The notes: generated from the sequence alone by a model not told the origin. A stretch of 64,000 bases of DNA from Iamia sp. SCSIO 61187 (GCF_019443745.1 NZ_CP050948.1:4406001-4470000), one strand, 5' to 3'. Shown: positions 1-9,055, counted from the first letter of the stretch. Translations and numbers: made by a program.

Positions 1-932
1 GAGGGCCGGAAGCGGCGGACGCCGGCCCCCGACCCGTGCAGCATCGCCTGGGTCGCCCGGGGCGAGGTGATGAAGCGCACCAGCTCGGAGGCCGCCGCGG
101 CGCGGCTGTGGATCGGGAGGGTGAGCGCGGTCCACGTGCCGTCGGACTGGCCGCCGCGCACATCGACCCGGACCAGGCGCCCCTCGGCCAGGTCGTCGGC
201 CACGACGAACGCCACCGCCGGGGCCACCCCGTGGCCGCGGGTCGCCTCCTCCAGCGCGGCGGCGTGGCTCTGGAAGATGCGCTGGTTGGCCTCGGGCACC
301 CGGAACGATCCGAGCAGGCGGCGCATGGCCCCCTGGTTCTCGGCGGCCGTGGGCCCCAGGAGCCATGTCTGCTCGCGGAGCGCCTCGGGACGGGCCCGGG
401 CGCCGGCCAGGGGGTGGCCGGCGCCGGCCACGAGGACCACCTGGTACTTGAGGAACGGCGTGGCCGCCAGGTCCTCGACGACGGCGCGGGGTCGGGGACC
501 GATGGCCACGTCGGCGGCGCGGGAGGCGAGCAGCCCGGCGAACTGGGCCACGGGCACGGCGCTCAGCTCGACCTCGAGGTCGGCCGCCCGCCCGGTGAAG
601 AGCTCGATGAGGCCGGGGGCGGCGTACTCGGCGAACAGGCTCGTCACGGCCAGCCGCAGCATGCGCTGCCCCTGCCCGGCCTGGCTCACCTCCCGGACCG
701 TGAGGTCGGCCAGGCCCAGCATCTCGGTCGCCCGGCTGGCGAGCCGCAACCCACCGGGGGTGAACGCCAGCCCCGACGAGGCCCGGACGAACAGCCGGTC
801 GTCGAGCTCGCGCCGGAGCACGGCCACGTGCCCCGAGACGGCCGCCTCGGAGACCTCCAGCTCCGCCGCAGCCGCCTTGACCGACCCGAGGCGCACCACG
901 GCCACGAAGGCGCGCAGCTGGGTGGGGGTCAC
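1..932 (-). CDS. LysR-family transcriptional regulator (3' end cut by window edge)
   Basis: DNA-binding regulator of the LysR family. Reading from the GTG at 932 gives MTPTQLRAFVAVVRLGSVKA, then a winged-helix with AAAELEVSEAAVSGHVAVLR, the classical LysR N-terminal helix-turn-helix (about residues 1-60). An effector-binding domain follows (ELSAVPVAQFAGLLASRAAD, then GPRPRAVVEDL). About 310 codons are present without a stop, close to the usual LysR length of 290-310 residues, so only the extreme C-terminus is missing. It is divergent from glnE, with only 67 bp between the two starts. LysR proteins often regulate a divergent neighbour and themselves, but nothing in the sequence proves a link to glnE. 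The ligand is unknown. Confidence 0.88.
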   Translation of the reverse strand, partial: MTPTQLRAFVAVVRLGSVKAAAAELEVSEAAVSGHVAVLRRELDDRLFVRASSGLAFTPGGLRLASRATEMLGLADLTVREVSQAGQGQRMLRLAVTSLFAEYAAPGLIELFTGRAADLEVELSAVPVAQFAGLLASRAADVAIGPRPRAVVEDLAATPFLKYQVVLVAGAGHPLAGARARPEALREQTWLLGPTAAENQGAMRRLLGSFRVPEANQRIFQSHAAALEEATRGHGVAPAVAFVVADDLAEGRLVRVDVRGGQSDGTWTALTLPIHSRAAAASELVRFITSPRATQAMLHGSGAGVRRFRP

Positions 933-999
933 GGCCGGCGAGGGTACGCCTGGTGCCGGGCCCCCGCCCGGTGGGCCAGCAGGGGCAAGATGTCCCGAC

Positions 1000-3645
1000 G
1001 TGGCCGGTCCCCCCTCGCTCGACGCCCTGGTCCGGCGGTCCGCCGATCCGGCCCGGGTGGCCGGCGTGCTGGACCGCCTCGACGACGCAGCCGGGGACCG
1101 GGTCGCCGCCGACGAGGACCTGGCCCGGGCCGTCGTCGCCGTCGCCGCCGCCAGCGCGTGGATGGGTCGGCTGCTGGTGGCCGACGCCGGTGCGGTCGAC
1201 GTGCTCGCCGACCTCGACGCGCCGGTCGCCGACGGCGACGTCGACGACGCCCGCACCGTCGCCCGGTGGTGGCGTCGCGAACAGGTCCGCATCGCCGCCC
1301 GTGACCTCGTCGGGCGCGACCCCCTCGAGACGACCATGGCCCTCCTGGCCCGGGGCGCGGCGGCGGTGCTGGGCCACGCCCTCCGGGTCGCCGGCGCCGA
1401 CCACCTCGCCGTGGTCGGCCTGGGGAAGGCCGGCGGCAACGAGCTCAACTACGCCTCCGACGTCGACGTCGTCCTCGTCGGCCCCACGGGCGACGCCGCC
1501 GACCGCGGCGCCGCCCAGCGGGCGCTCACCGTGGCCCGCACCGCCCTGCGCGTCGACCTCGACCTGCGCCCGGGCGGGCGCGACGGCGCCCTGGTCCGCA
1601 CCGTCGAGGGCTACCGGGCCCACTGGGACCGGTGGGCCGAGCCGTGGGAGCGCCAGGCCCTGCTCAAGGCCCGACCCCTCGCCGGGGCCTCGGACCTGGG
1701 CGACGCCTTCGCCGCGGCCGCGGCCGACGTGGTGTGGGACCGACCCTTCGCGGCCGACGACCTCCACGCCGTCCGAGCCCTGAAGGCCCGCACCGAGCGC
1801 CACGCCCTCGCCCGCGACGGGGCGGGGGACGTCAAGCGCACCCCGGGGGGCATCCGCGACATCGAGTTCTCGGCCCAGCTCCTGCAGCTCGTCCACGGCC
1901 CGCTCGACCCCGCCCTGCGCGTGCGGGGGACGCTGCCGGCGCTCACCGCCCTGGCCGACGGGGGCTACGTCGACGAGGACGACGCCCGGTGGCTGCGGGC
2001 GTCGTACCGGTTCCTGCGCCGGGTGGAGCACGGCGTCCAGCTCGACCAGGGCCGCCAGGTCCACGCCCTGCCCGGGGAGCGGCCGGACCGCGAGCGGCTG
2101 GCGCGGGTCCTCGGCCTGGTCGACCGCCCCCGGGAGACCGCCGTCGACGCGCTCGACCGGGAGGTGACGGCCTGTCGCCAGACGGTCCGGAGCATCCACG
2201 AGCGCCTCTACTTCCGTCCCCTGCTGGAGTCGTTCACCCGCGTCGACGCCCCCCTCTCCCCCGACGCCGCTGCCACCCGCCTGGCCGCCTTCGGCTTCGG
2301 CGACGCGGCCCGCACGCGCCAGGCCGTCACCGAGCTGACCGCCGGCCTGACCCGCTCGTCGCGCCTCATGGCCGCCCTCCTCCCGCTGATCCTCGACTGG
2401 CTCTCCGCCGCTCCCGACCCCGACCAGGGACTGCTCGCCCTGCGCACGCTCGTGGCCGCCGACGCCCGGGCCGTCGCCACCGCCTGCCGGGAGTCGCCCG
2501 AGACCGCCCGGCGGCTGAGCCTCCTGGCCGGCACCAGCCCCATCCTGGTGCGGGGCCTGGTCCGGGCGCCCGACCTGCTGACCCGGCTCGGCGGACCGCT
2601 CGATGACGCGCGCGATGCCATCGTCCGCCGGGTGTGCGCCGCCGGGGCCCGGGGCGACGACGCCGCGACGGTGCGGACCGCGCTGCGCCGGGCGGTGCGG
2701 CGGGAGATGACGCGCATCGGCATGGACGAGGTCCTCGACGACCGGGCGCCGCCGGCGACCGGGTCGGACCTGGCCACCGTCGCCCACGCCGCCGTCGACG
2801 TCGCCGTCCAGGTCGCCGACCCCCAGGTCCCCTTCGTCGTCCTCGCCCTGGGCCGGCTGTCGGGGGGCGAGCTCGCCTACGCCTCCGACCTCGACCTCTT
2901 GATCGTCCACGACGCCGACGACGAGGCCGGCCGGGAGGAGGCCGCTCGCGCCGGGGAGGTCCTGCGCCGGGTGCTCGTCGGGACGGGACCGGCCGACCGC
3001 ACCTACGACGTCGACCTCGACCTCCGCCCCGGCGGCCGCAGCGGCGTCCTCGTCCCCAGCCGCGACGCGGTGGTGGCCCACCTGGGCCGGTGGGTCGAGC
3101 CCTGGCAGCGCCTGGCCCTCACCCGGCTGCGCCCGCTCTCGGGCGACGCCGACCTCACCGCCCGCCTCCTCGCCGACGTCGACCCGCTGGTGTGGCGGCC
3201 GCCCGACGAGGCCGATCGCCGCGCCATCCGGCGGGTGAAGGCCCGGGTGGAGGCCGAGCGCGTCCCGCCCGGGGAGGACGCCCGGTTCCACCTCAAGCTG
3301 GGCCCCGGGGGGCTGTCCGACATCGAGCTGACGGTGGCCCTCCTGCTGTGGGAGCACGGCCTCCGGGAGGCGGCGACCGCCGCCGGGATCGCCGTGCTCG
3401 CCGCCGAGGGCCACCTCACCACCGGGGAGGCCGGGGTCCTCGCCGCCGCCCACGCCTTCTGCCAGCGGGCCCGCAACCGCTGGACCCTCGTCGCCGGCCA
3501 GGGCCACGACGCCCTGCCCGGCGGCGACGAGCTGACCGTCCTGGCCCGCTCGCTGGCCACCACCGGGCCCGAGCTCCGCGACGAGTACCTCCGCCTCACC
3601 CGGCGCTCCCGTCGCGTCGTCGAGCGCCGCTTCTACGGCCAGTAG
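1000..3645 (+). CDS. glnE: Bifunctional glutamine synthetase adenylyltransferase/deadenylase
   Basis: Attaches AMP to, and removes it from, a conserved tyrosine of type I glutamine synthetase, switching it off and on. Two nucleotidyltransferase halves are visible, each with the GxGKxxGxELxYxSDxD signature: GLGKAGGNELNYASDVDVV at about residues 140-158 and LGRLSGGELAYASDLDLLIV at about 617-636. The first half is expected to de-adenylylate and the second to adenylylate. The frame stays open upstream to position 67, but that stretch is antisense to the LysR gene; the GTG at 1000 gives 881 residues, slightly shorter than E. coli (946). Its likely substrate, the GSI at 34086-35510, carries the target tyrosine and lies in the same window. 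The exact start is uncertain by some tens of residues. Confidence 0.9.
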   Translation: MAGPPSLDALVRRSADPARVAGVLDRLDDAAGDRVAADEDLARAVVAVAAASAWMGRLLVADAGAVDVLADLDAPVADGDVDDARTVARWWRREQVRIAARDLVGRDPLETTMALLARGAAAVLGHALRVAGADHLAVVGLGKAGGNELNYASDVDVVLVGPTGDAADRGAAQRALTVARTALRVDLDLRPGGRDGALVRTVEGYRAHWDRWAEPWERQALLKARPLAGASDLGDAFAAAAADVVWDRPFAADDLHAVRALKARTERHALARDGAGDVKRTPGGIRDIEFSAQLLQLVHGPLDPALRVRGTLPALTALADGGYVDEDDARWLRASYRFLRRVEHGVQLDQGRQVHALPGERPDRERLARVLGLVDRPRETAVDALDREVTACRQTVRSIHERLYFRPLLESFTRVDAPLSPDAAATRLAAFGFGDAARTRQAVTELTAGLTRSSRLMAALLPLILDWLSAAPDPDQGLLALRTLVAADARAVATACRESPETARRLSLLAGTSPILVRGLVRAPDLLTRLGGPLDDARDAIVRRVCAAGARGDDAATVRTALRRAVRREMTRIGMDEVLDDRAPPATGSDLATVAHAAVDVAVQVADPQVPFVVLALGRLSGGELAYASDLDLLIVHDADDEAGREEAARAGEVLRRVLVGTGPADRTYDVDLDLRPGGRSGVLVPSRDAVVAHLGRWVEPWQRLALTRLRPLSGDADLTARLLADVDPLVWRPPDEADRRAIRRVKARVEAERVPPGEDARFHLKLGPGGLSDIELTVALLLWEHGLREAATAAGIAVLAAEGHLTTGEAGVLAAAHAFCQRARNRWTLVAGQGHDALPGGDELTVLARSLATTGPELRDEYLRLTRRSRRVVERRFYGQ

Positions 3646-3652
3646 CGAGGAG

Positions 3653-3696
3653 CTCGGTGGCAGATGTGGGACGAACACCCCACATCTGCCACCGAG
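3653..3696. repeat. Perfect 18-bp inverted repeat (terminator-like or REP-like)
   Basis: Arms CTCGGTGGCAGATGTGGG (3653-3670) and its exact complement (3679-3696) flank an 8-base loop. It starts 7 bp after the glnE stop and ends 19 bp before the next start. A transcript would form a very stable stem, so it can act as a glnE terminator, but there is no U-tract. The arm length and perfect symmetry also fit a dispersed palindromic repeat. Confidence 0.7.
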
Positions 3697-3715
3697 TTCG
3701 CCAAGATGGGCCGCC

Positions 3716-5545
3716 GTGGCCGACACCGATGCGGATCTGACCGTCACCTCGCCTCTCCAGGGGCTCGTCGTGGAGGTGCGGGTGGCCGCCGGCGACCCGG
3801 TGCGGGCCGGGCAGGTCGTGGCCGTCGTCGAGTCGATGAAGATGCACCACGACGTGGCCGCCGAGGCGACCGGGACCGTGACCTCCGTCGGCGTCGCCGT
3901 CGAGGACCAGGTCGCGGCGGGCGCCGTCGTCGCCGTGATCCGCCCCGGCGCACCCGACGAGCACGCCGCCGCGACCACCGCCACGGTCGACCTCGACGCC
4001 CGCCGGGCCGACCTCGACGAGGTGGTCGCCCGCCACGCCATCGGCCTCGACGAAGCCCGGCCCGAGGCGGTGGCCAAGATCCACGGGCGGGGGCGCCGCA
4101 CGGCCCGGGAGAACATCGCCGACCTGGTCGACGAGGGCTCCTTCGTCGAGTACTCGCCGCTGGCCATCGCCGCCCAGCGCCGCCGCCGCTCGCTCGACGA
4201 CCTCATCGCCCGCACCCCGGCCGACGGGCTGGTCGGCGGGATCGCCACCGTGAACGGCGGCCGGGCGATCGTCGCGTCCTACGACTACATGGTCCTGGCC
4301 GGCACCCAGGGCCACCAGAACCACCGCAAGAAGGACCGGCTCTTCGACCTGGCCGAGCGCCAGCGCCTGCCCGTCGTGCTGTTCGCCGAGGGCGGCGGCG
4401 GTCGACCGGGTGACACCGACACCACCCAGGTGTCCGGGCTCGACTGCCTCGCCTTCAACCTGTTCGGTCGGCTCTCGGGCACGGTGCCGCTCGTGGGCAT
4501 CGGGTCGGGGCGGTGCTTCGCCGGCAACGCCGCCCTCCTCGGCTGCTGCGACGTCGTGATCGCCACCCGCGAGGCGAACATCGGCATGGGCGGGCCGGCG
4601 ATGATCGAGGGCGGGGGGCTCGGCGTCTACGCCCCGTCCGACATCGGGCCGACCGACGTGCAGAGCGCCAACGGCGTCATCGACGTCCTGGTCGACGACG
4701 ATGCCGCCGCCGTGGCCGCGGCGGCGCGCTACCTGTCGTACTTCCGGCACGACGGGCCGGCGGGGGTGCCCGACGACTGGTCGGCCGCCGACCAGCGGCT
4801 CCTCCGCCACCTCGTCCCCGAGGACCGGCTCAAGGTCTACGACGTGCGGGCCGTCCTCGACGCCCTGGTCGACGAGGGGTCGCGCATGGAGCTGCGGTCC
4901 GGCTTCGCGCCCGGGATGATCACGTCCCTGGCCCGGATCGAGGGGCGTCCGCTGGGCCTGGTGGCCAACGACCCCCGCCACCTCGGCGGCGCCATCGACA
5001 GCGCTGCGGCCGACAAGGCGGCCCGGTTCCTGCAGCTGTGCGACGCCCACGGGCTGCCGGTGCTCTTCGCCTGCGACACGCCCGGGTTCATGGTCGGGCC
5101 CGACTCCGAGGAGGCCGCCGCCGTGCGGCACATGAGCCGGCTGTTCGTCACCGGCGCCAACCTCTCGGTCCCCTGCGCCACGGTGATCCTGCGCAAGGCC
5201 TACGGGCTCGGCGCCCAGGCGATGGCGGCGGGCTCGTTCAAGGCTCCCGAGTTCGTCATCGCCTGGCCGACCGGCGAGCTGGGCGGCATGGGCCTCGAGG
5301 GCGCGGTGCGGCTCGGGTTCCGCGACGAGCTGGCCGCTGCCCCCGACGACGAGGCCCGCCAGGCCCTGTTCGACCAGATGGTGGCGGCGGCCTACGAGCA
5401 CGGCAAGGCGCTCAACGTCGCCGCCCAGCTGGAGATCGACGACGTCATCGACCCCATCGACACCCGCCGGTGGATCACCACCGCCCTCCTCGCCGCGCCC
5501 ATCCCCGACGACCGCCCCCGCCGCCCGAACATCGACACCTGGTAG
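3716..5545 (+). CDS. Biotin carrier-carboxyltransferase fusion, acyl-CoA carboxylase component
   Basis: Component of a biotin-dependent acyl-CoA carboxylase. Residues about 1-78 form a biotinyl (BCCP) domain with the biotinylation motif VVESMKMHHD (Lys42). Residues about 110-609 form a carboxyltransferase domain of the AccD/PCCB/MCCB superfamily, with GGGGRPGDTD, GIGSGRCFAGNAAL and a C-terminal half containing FACDTPGFMVG and GLGAQAMAAGSF. No biotin carboxylase domain is present, so a separate ATP-dependent biotin carboxylase must supply it. The order BCCP-CT matches the C-terminal part of single-chain long-chain acyl-CoA carboxylases (family knowledge). GTG start at 3716. The acyl-CoA substrate cannot be read from the sequence. 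Confidence 0.85.
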   Translation: MADTDADLTVTSPLQGLVVEVRVAAGDPVRAGQVVAVVESMKMHHDVAAEATGTVTSVGVAVEDQVAAGAVVAVIRPGAPDEHAAATTATVDLDARRADLDEVVARHAIGLDEARPEAVAKIHGRGRRTARENIADLVDEGSFVEYSPLAIAAQRRRRSLDDLIARTPADGLVGGIATVNGGRAIVASYDYMVLAGTQGHQNHRKKDRLFDLAERQRLPVVLFAEGGGGRPGDTDTTQVSGLDCLAFNLFGRLSGTVPLVGIGSGRCFAGNAALLGCCDVVIATREANIGMGGPAMIEGGGLGVYAPSDIGPTDVQSANGVIDVLVDDDAAAVAAAARYLSYFRHDGPAGVPDDWSAADQRLLRHLVPEDRLKVYDVRAVLDALVDEGSRMELRSGFAPGMITSLARIEGRPLGLVANDPRHLGGAIDSAAADKAARFLQLCDAHGLPVLFACDTPGFMVGPDSEEAAAVRHMSRLFVTGANLSVPCATVILRKAYGLGAQAMAAGSFKAPEFVIAWPTGELGGMGLEGAVRLGFRDELAAAPDDEARQALFDQMVAAAYEHGKALNVAAQLEIDDVIDPIDTRRWITTALLAAPIPDDRPRRPNIDTW

Positions 5546-5562
5546 CCCGCGGAAGGTGCCGG

Positions 5563-5589
5563 CACGGAAGGTGCCTGGCACCTTCCGTG
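5563..5589. repeat. 27-bp dispersed palindrome, copy 1 (core GGTGCC-T-GGCACC)
   Basis: A perfect palindrome with 13-bp arms around a single T, beginning CACGGAAGGTGCC. It sits 18 bp after the stop of the carboxyltransferase gene. A partial copy (GGAAGGTGCC, 5551-5560) precedes it, and GGGTCTGACCC, the core of a second palindrome family, follows at 5601-5611. The same 27-bp design recurs at 11964, 35845, 44900, 44933 and 57836. Confidence 0.85.
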
Positions 5590-5685
5590 TCCGTCCCGAT
5601 GGGTCTGACCCTGCGAGGCCTCCCGTTGCCGGAGAACGGGTCCGTCGTCGAGGGTTGGACGGGGCGCCGATGGGGAAGCCTCAGC

Positions 5686-5700
5686 GTTACCCCTGGTAAC
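5686..5700. promoter_or_regulatory. Palindrome GTTACCCCTGGTAAC upstream of membrane protein gene
   Basis: A 6-bp inverted repeat with a 3-bp spacer, 74 bp upstream of the GTG at 5774. Its symmetry and position fit an operator for a dimeric regulator, but no matching regulator gene is next to it. It is a pattern only, with no family assignment. Confidence 0.35.
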
Positions 5701-5773
5701 AGGGCGCCGGCCGTCACTGCTCCCGTCGCACCCGGCCGGCTCGATCCGACCCCCGATCGAGGAGCGACGACCG

Positions 5774-7603
5774 GTGCTGACCCTCACCCTGGCCCAGACC
5801 CCGAGCGCCGGCGGAGCGCCCGTCGGCGAGGTCGTCGGGGCGTCCGCCGTGGCCCTGGCCTCGATCGTCGCCGTGGTCGCCCTCGGGGTGGCCCACCGCC
5901 GGCGGGGCGTGCTCGACCCCTTCGTGCAGGTCGTCGAGGAGCGGACCGGTCGACCGGCCTGGTCGATCGTCCCCGTGCTGATCACCCTGGTGTCCCTGGC
6001 CGTCGCCGTGTGGGGCTACTACTGGGACGTCTCCTGGCACATCGACCGGGGCCGCGACGAGGGCGCCTTCGCCAACCCGGCGCACTGGTTCATCATCATC
6101 GGGCTGGACGGCATCGCCTTCGCCGCCCTGCTGGCCATGGTCCTGGGCGACGATCGCAGCCCCTCGGCGGTCCGCCTCACCGACCGGTGGAAGGTCCCCG
6201 TGGGCGGGATCATGCTCACCGCCTGCAGCCTGATCGCCCTGGCGGGGTTCCCGCTCGACGACATCTGGCACCGCCTCTTCGGCCAGGACGTGACGGCCTG
6301 GGGCCCGACCCACATCCAGCTGATCGGCGGGGCGTCGCTCGCCACCCTCGGGTGCTGGGCCCTGCTGATCGAGGGGGCCCGGGCCATGCCGGGCACCCCG
6401 CCGACCCGGTTCGCCGCCCTCCGGGAGCGGACGGCCGACATCACCCTCGCCGGCGCCTTCCTCGTCGGGCTGTCGACCCTGCAGGTCGAGTTCGACTTCG
6501 GCGTGCCGCAGTTCCGCGCGCTCTACCACCCGACCCTGCTGGCCCTGGCCGGCGGCCTCGGCCTCGTCGCCGCCCGCATCCGCCTCGGGCGCGGGGGCGC
6601 CCTCATGGCGGTGGGCGGGTTCCTGGCCCTCCGGGGTGCGCTCAGCCTGGGCGTCGAGCTCTCGGGCCGGTCGACGTTCCACTTCCCCCTCTACATCGGC
6701 TCCGCCCTCGCGGTGGAGGGCGTGTTCCTTTGGCTGCGGCGGCAGGGCCAGGTCACCGTCGGCGCCGCCGCCGGGCTGGCGGTGGGGACCGTGGGCATGG
6801 CCGCCGAGGCCCTGTGGTCGCAGGTGTGGATGCCGATCCCCTGGACCACCGCCCTCCTGCCCGACGCGCTGGTGGTCTGCGTCGTCGCCGGGACCGCCGG
6901 CGGCGCCCTGGGCGGGCTGGTGGGCCGGGCCCTCGCACCGGAGGCGGCCGAGCGCCAGCCGGTCCCGGCCTGGGCCGCCCCGGTGGCCTGGCTGGGCGCC
7001 GTCGGCGTCATCGCCTTCTGCCTGCCCATCGGCGCCCCCGAGGGCTGGTCCGGCGACATCGCCGTGGGCGAGCGCCGGATCGTCGACGGCGTCGAGGTCG
7101 CCGACGTCACCGTGACGCCGTCGCCCGGTGGGGCGGCCGCCGCCGCCCGCGACGGGGTCCTGTTCGAGGTCCTGTCGTGGCAGGGCGCGGCCGAGGGCGG
7201 CGACGGGGGGTCGTCCATGGTCGACCTCGTCCCGGTCGGCGATGGCGCGTACCGGACCGAGGCACCGGTGCCGGTCAGCGGGTCGGCGAAGACCATGGTC
7301 CGCCTCCAGACCAAGGGCGACATGGTCTCGGCACCCATCTTCATGCCCGCCGACGAGGCCCTGGGCCTCGACGCCCTCCCGGCCGAGGACGGCGAGGTCG
7401 CCTTCGTGGCCGACAAGCAGAACCTCCAGCGCGAGGCCCGCACCGATCGGGTCGCCCTCGAGCGCGCCGCCTACGTCGTCATCGCCCTGCTGGCCGGGGT
7501 GTGGATGGTCGCCCTGTCGTGGGGGCTGGCCCGCCTCGACCCGGCCAGCGGCTCCCGGCCCTCGCCCCGCCTCCGGCCCACGGGCTCCCCCGCACCGGCG
7601 TAG
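5774..7603 (+). CDS. Polytopic membrane protein of unknown function
   Basis: A 609-residue integral membrane protein with roughly ten hydrophobic segments spread over residues 20-480 (for example GASAVALASIVAVVALGVA and IVPVLITLVSLAVAVWGYYW). A hydrophilic region of about 120 residues and a final membrane segment near residue 570 (YVVIALLAGVWMVALSWGL) follow. The short motif DVSWHIDRGRDEG after the second segment, with FANPAHWFIIIGL after it, is the most distinctive part; the His and Asp residues could bind metal, but this is a guess. The extracellular-looking part near residues 430-550 is acidic and contains no Cys. GTG start. I do not recognise a named family and propose no function. Confidence 0.75.
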   Translation: MLTLTLAQTPSAGGAPVGEVVGASAVALASIVAVVALGVAHRRRGVLDPFVQVVEERTGRPAWSIVPVLITLVSLAVAVWGYYWDVSWHIDRGRDEGAFANPAHWFIIIGLDGIAFAALLAMVLGDDRSPSAVRLTDRWKVPVGGIMLTACSLIALAGFPLDDIWHRLFGQDVTAWGPTHIQLIGGASLATLGCWALLIEGARAMPGTPPTRFAALRERTADITLAGAFLVGLSTLQVEFDFGVPQFRALYHPTLLALAGGLGLVAARIRLGRGGALMAVGGFLALRGALSLGVELSGRSTFHFPLYIGSALAVEGVFLWLRRQGQVTVGAAAGLAVGTVGMAAEALWSQVWMPIPWTTALLPDALVVCVVAGTAGGALGGLVGRALAPEAAERQPVPAWAAPVAWLGAVGVIAFCLPIGAPEGWSGDIAVGERRIVDGVEVADVTVTPSPGGAAAAARDGVLFEVLSWQGAAEGGDGGSSMVDLVPVGDGAYRTEAPVPVSGSAKTMVRLQTKGDMVSAPIFMPADEALGLDALPAEDGEVAFVADKQNLQREARTDRVALERAAYVVIALLAGVWMVALSWGLARLDPASGSRPSPRLRPTGSPAPA

Positions 7604-7641
7604 CGTCGGCGCCGTGGATGCCGTGGGCGCCACCAGCATCG

Positions 7642-8115
7642 TCAGGCTGGGGACGCCCGCACCAACCTGAACACCCCGATGTCACGGGAGGTGCGGGCCT
7701 CGTAGGTGCCCATCTGGGGGATCGTCGCCTTGATCGCCGGCCACAGGCGGGCCTTCTCCTCGGCGTCGAGCAGGGTCGCCGTCACCGGGTAGGCGTCGCC
7801 GCGGAGGAGCACCTCGGCGTGCGGGTCGGCCTCGAGGTTGTGGCGCCAGGCCGGGTGGTGCTCCTGGCCCATGGCGCTGGCCACGACGAGGAGGTCGTCG
7901 CCGTCGCGGTGGTAGGCCAGCTGGACGGTGCGGGGCTGGCCGCTCCTCCGCCCGGTGGTGGTGAGGGCCAGCATCGGCAGGGTGGGCTTGCCGGTGATCG
8001 TGAACCGGCCTCCCGTGGCGCGGAACAGCCTGGGGTCGACCTTGGCCGCCACGTGCCGCACGGTCCACGACCCGGCCCTCGTCGCCGAGAACCGGTTGAC
8101 CAGCCGTGCGTACAC
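7642..8115 (-). CDS. Deazaflavin (F420)-dependent nitroreductase-family oxidoreductase
   Basis: A 157-residue protein of the Ddn/F420-binding family, a split-barrel fold that uses the deazaflavin cofactor F420. The family core LALTTTGRRSGQPRTVQLAY (about residues 49-68), the following DGDDLLVVASAMG and HPAWRHNLEADPHAEV match the usual pattern. Length agrees with family members of about 150 residues. GTG start. It is the last gene of the cox-like operon, 10 bp downstream of coxG. Its position suggests a redox role linked to that operon, but the substrate is unknown. Confidence 0.85.
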   Translation of the reverse strand: MYARLVNRFSATRAGSWTVRHVAAKVDPRLFRATGGRFTITGKPTLPMLALTTTGRRSGQPRTVQLAYHRDGDDLLVVASAMGQEHHPAWRHNLEADPHAEVLLRGDAYPVTATLLDAEEKARLWPAIKATIPQMGTYEARTSRDIGVFRLVRASPA

Positions 8116-8125
8116 GGCGTCGACG

Positions 8126-9049
8126 CTACTTCCGGTGGCGGCGGCGCCAGTAGAGGGCGAAGAAGATCGCCATCACGGCGGCGACGGGGAACGCCACCTT
8201 CTTGGCGACCGGGACCCCGGCGGTCTCGAGGAGGTCGATGGGCTCGGCCTCGGGGCCCTCGACCCTCCGCGCTCCGGCCGTGCCGGGGGCCGCCGTACCG
8301 GCGTCGCCGCCATCGCCCGCCGTGGCGCTCGTCGTCCCGCCGCCGACCGCGGCCGACCCGGCGGGGACCCCACCGGCCGGCGGGACGGGCGCCGTCTCGA
8401 CCGGGCTCCCGGGACCGGCCGACGCGGCCGTCGCCGCCTCGGTGACGTCGACGACGGGCGCCTCGCCCACGCCTCCGGGTGGTGTGGCGGCGTCGGTCTC
8501 GCCGTCGCCCGTCGCCGCACCGGCGCCGCGGGACCCGTCCCCGGCGTCGCCGGGCTCGTCCTGCGCGTCGTCGGGGCCGCCCCCGGCGTCGTCGGCGCTG
8601 CCCCCGGCCAGGACCCGCGACTCCAGGCAGTCGACGAACTGGCCCAGGAGCTTGGTCGAGATGTCGGCCATGGCGCTGCGCCCGAACTGGGCGACCTTCC
8701 CCGTGATGCTCAGGTCGCTGGTGATGGTCACCTCGGTGCCGCCGTCGGCGGTCGCGGTGGCCGAGGCGGTGATGGTGGCGTTGGCGTTGCCCTTCCCGCC
8801 GGTGTCCTTGCCGCTGGCCTTGAGGACGGCCCGGTGCCCGTCGTCGTCGCGCTCGACCATGGTGGCCGTGCCCTTGAAGCGGGCGTTGATGGGGCCGACC
8901 TTGAGCTTCACCTCGCCCCGGTACTCCTCGCCCTCGACCTCCGTCAGCTGGGCGCCGGGCATGCACGGCGCGATGCGCTCGATGTCGCACAGGATCGGCC
9001 ACATCTCGTCGATCGGCGTGGCGACGGTGAAGGTGTTGGTGAGCTCCAT
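8126..9049 (-). CDS. coxG: CoxG-like SRPBCC protein with C-terminal membrane anchor
   Basis: CoxG proteins belong to the START/SRPBCC fold and help recruit carbon-monoxide dehydrogenase to the membrane. The N-terminal 150 residues show the family pattern: MELTNTFTVATPIDEMWPIL, then CMPGAQLTEVEGEEYRGEVK and VKVGPINARFKGTA-like strands. A long Ala/Gly/Asp/Pro-rich linker (about 150-275) leads to one hydrophobic helix near the end (VAFPVAAVMAIFFALYW) followed by a basic tail, giving a tail-anchored topology. It lies 6 bp downstream of the xdhC-like gene in the cox operon. Family membership is clear; the membrane-recruitment role is from the literature on other CoxG proteins. Confidence 0.88.
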   Translation of the reverse strand: MELTNTFTVATPIDEMWPILCDIERIAPCMPGAQLTEVEGEEYRGEVKLKVGPINARFKGTATMVERDDDGHRAVLKASGKDTGGKGNANATITASATATADGGTEVTITSDLSITGKVAQFGRSAMADISTKLLGQFVDCLESRVLAGGSADDAGGGPDDAQDEPGDAGDGSRGAGAATGDGETDAATPPGGVGEAPVVDVTEAATAASAGPGSPVETAPVPPAGGVPAGSAAVGGGTTSATAGDGGDAGTAAPGTAGARRVEGPEAEPIDLLETAGVPVAKKVAFPVAAVMAIFFALYWRRRHRK

Positions 9050-9055
9050 GGCTGT

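Noticed and set aside
67-999. N-terminal extension of glnE to position 67
   Set aside because: The extension is antisense to the LysR gene and has no adenylyltransferase homology; the GTG at 1000 fits the family better.
36-1304. Long plus-strand frame over the first 1.3 kb
   Set aside because: It is antisense to the LysR gene and consists of low-complexity Gly/Arg/Pro/His; the LysR reading is clearly protein-like.
3596-5581. 661-codon minus-strand frame opposite the carboxyltransferase
   Set aside because: Arg/Gly/Val/His-rich shadow of a well-conserved gene.
5714-7639. 641-codon minus-strand frame opposite the membrane protein
   Set aside because: Shadow ORF with repetitive composition; the plus-strand frame has proper membrane helices.
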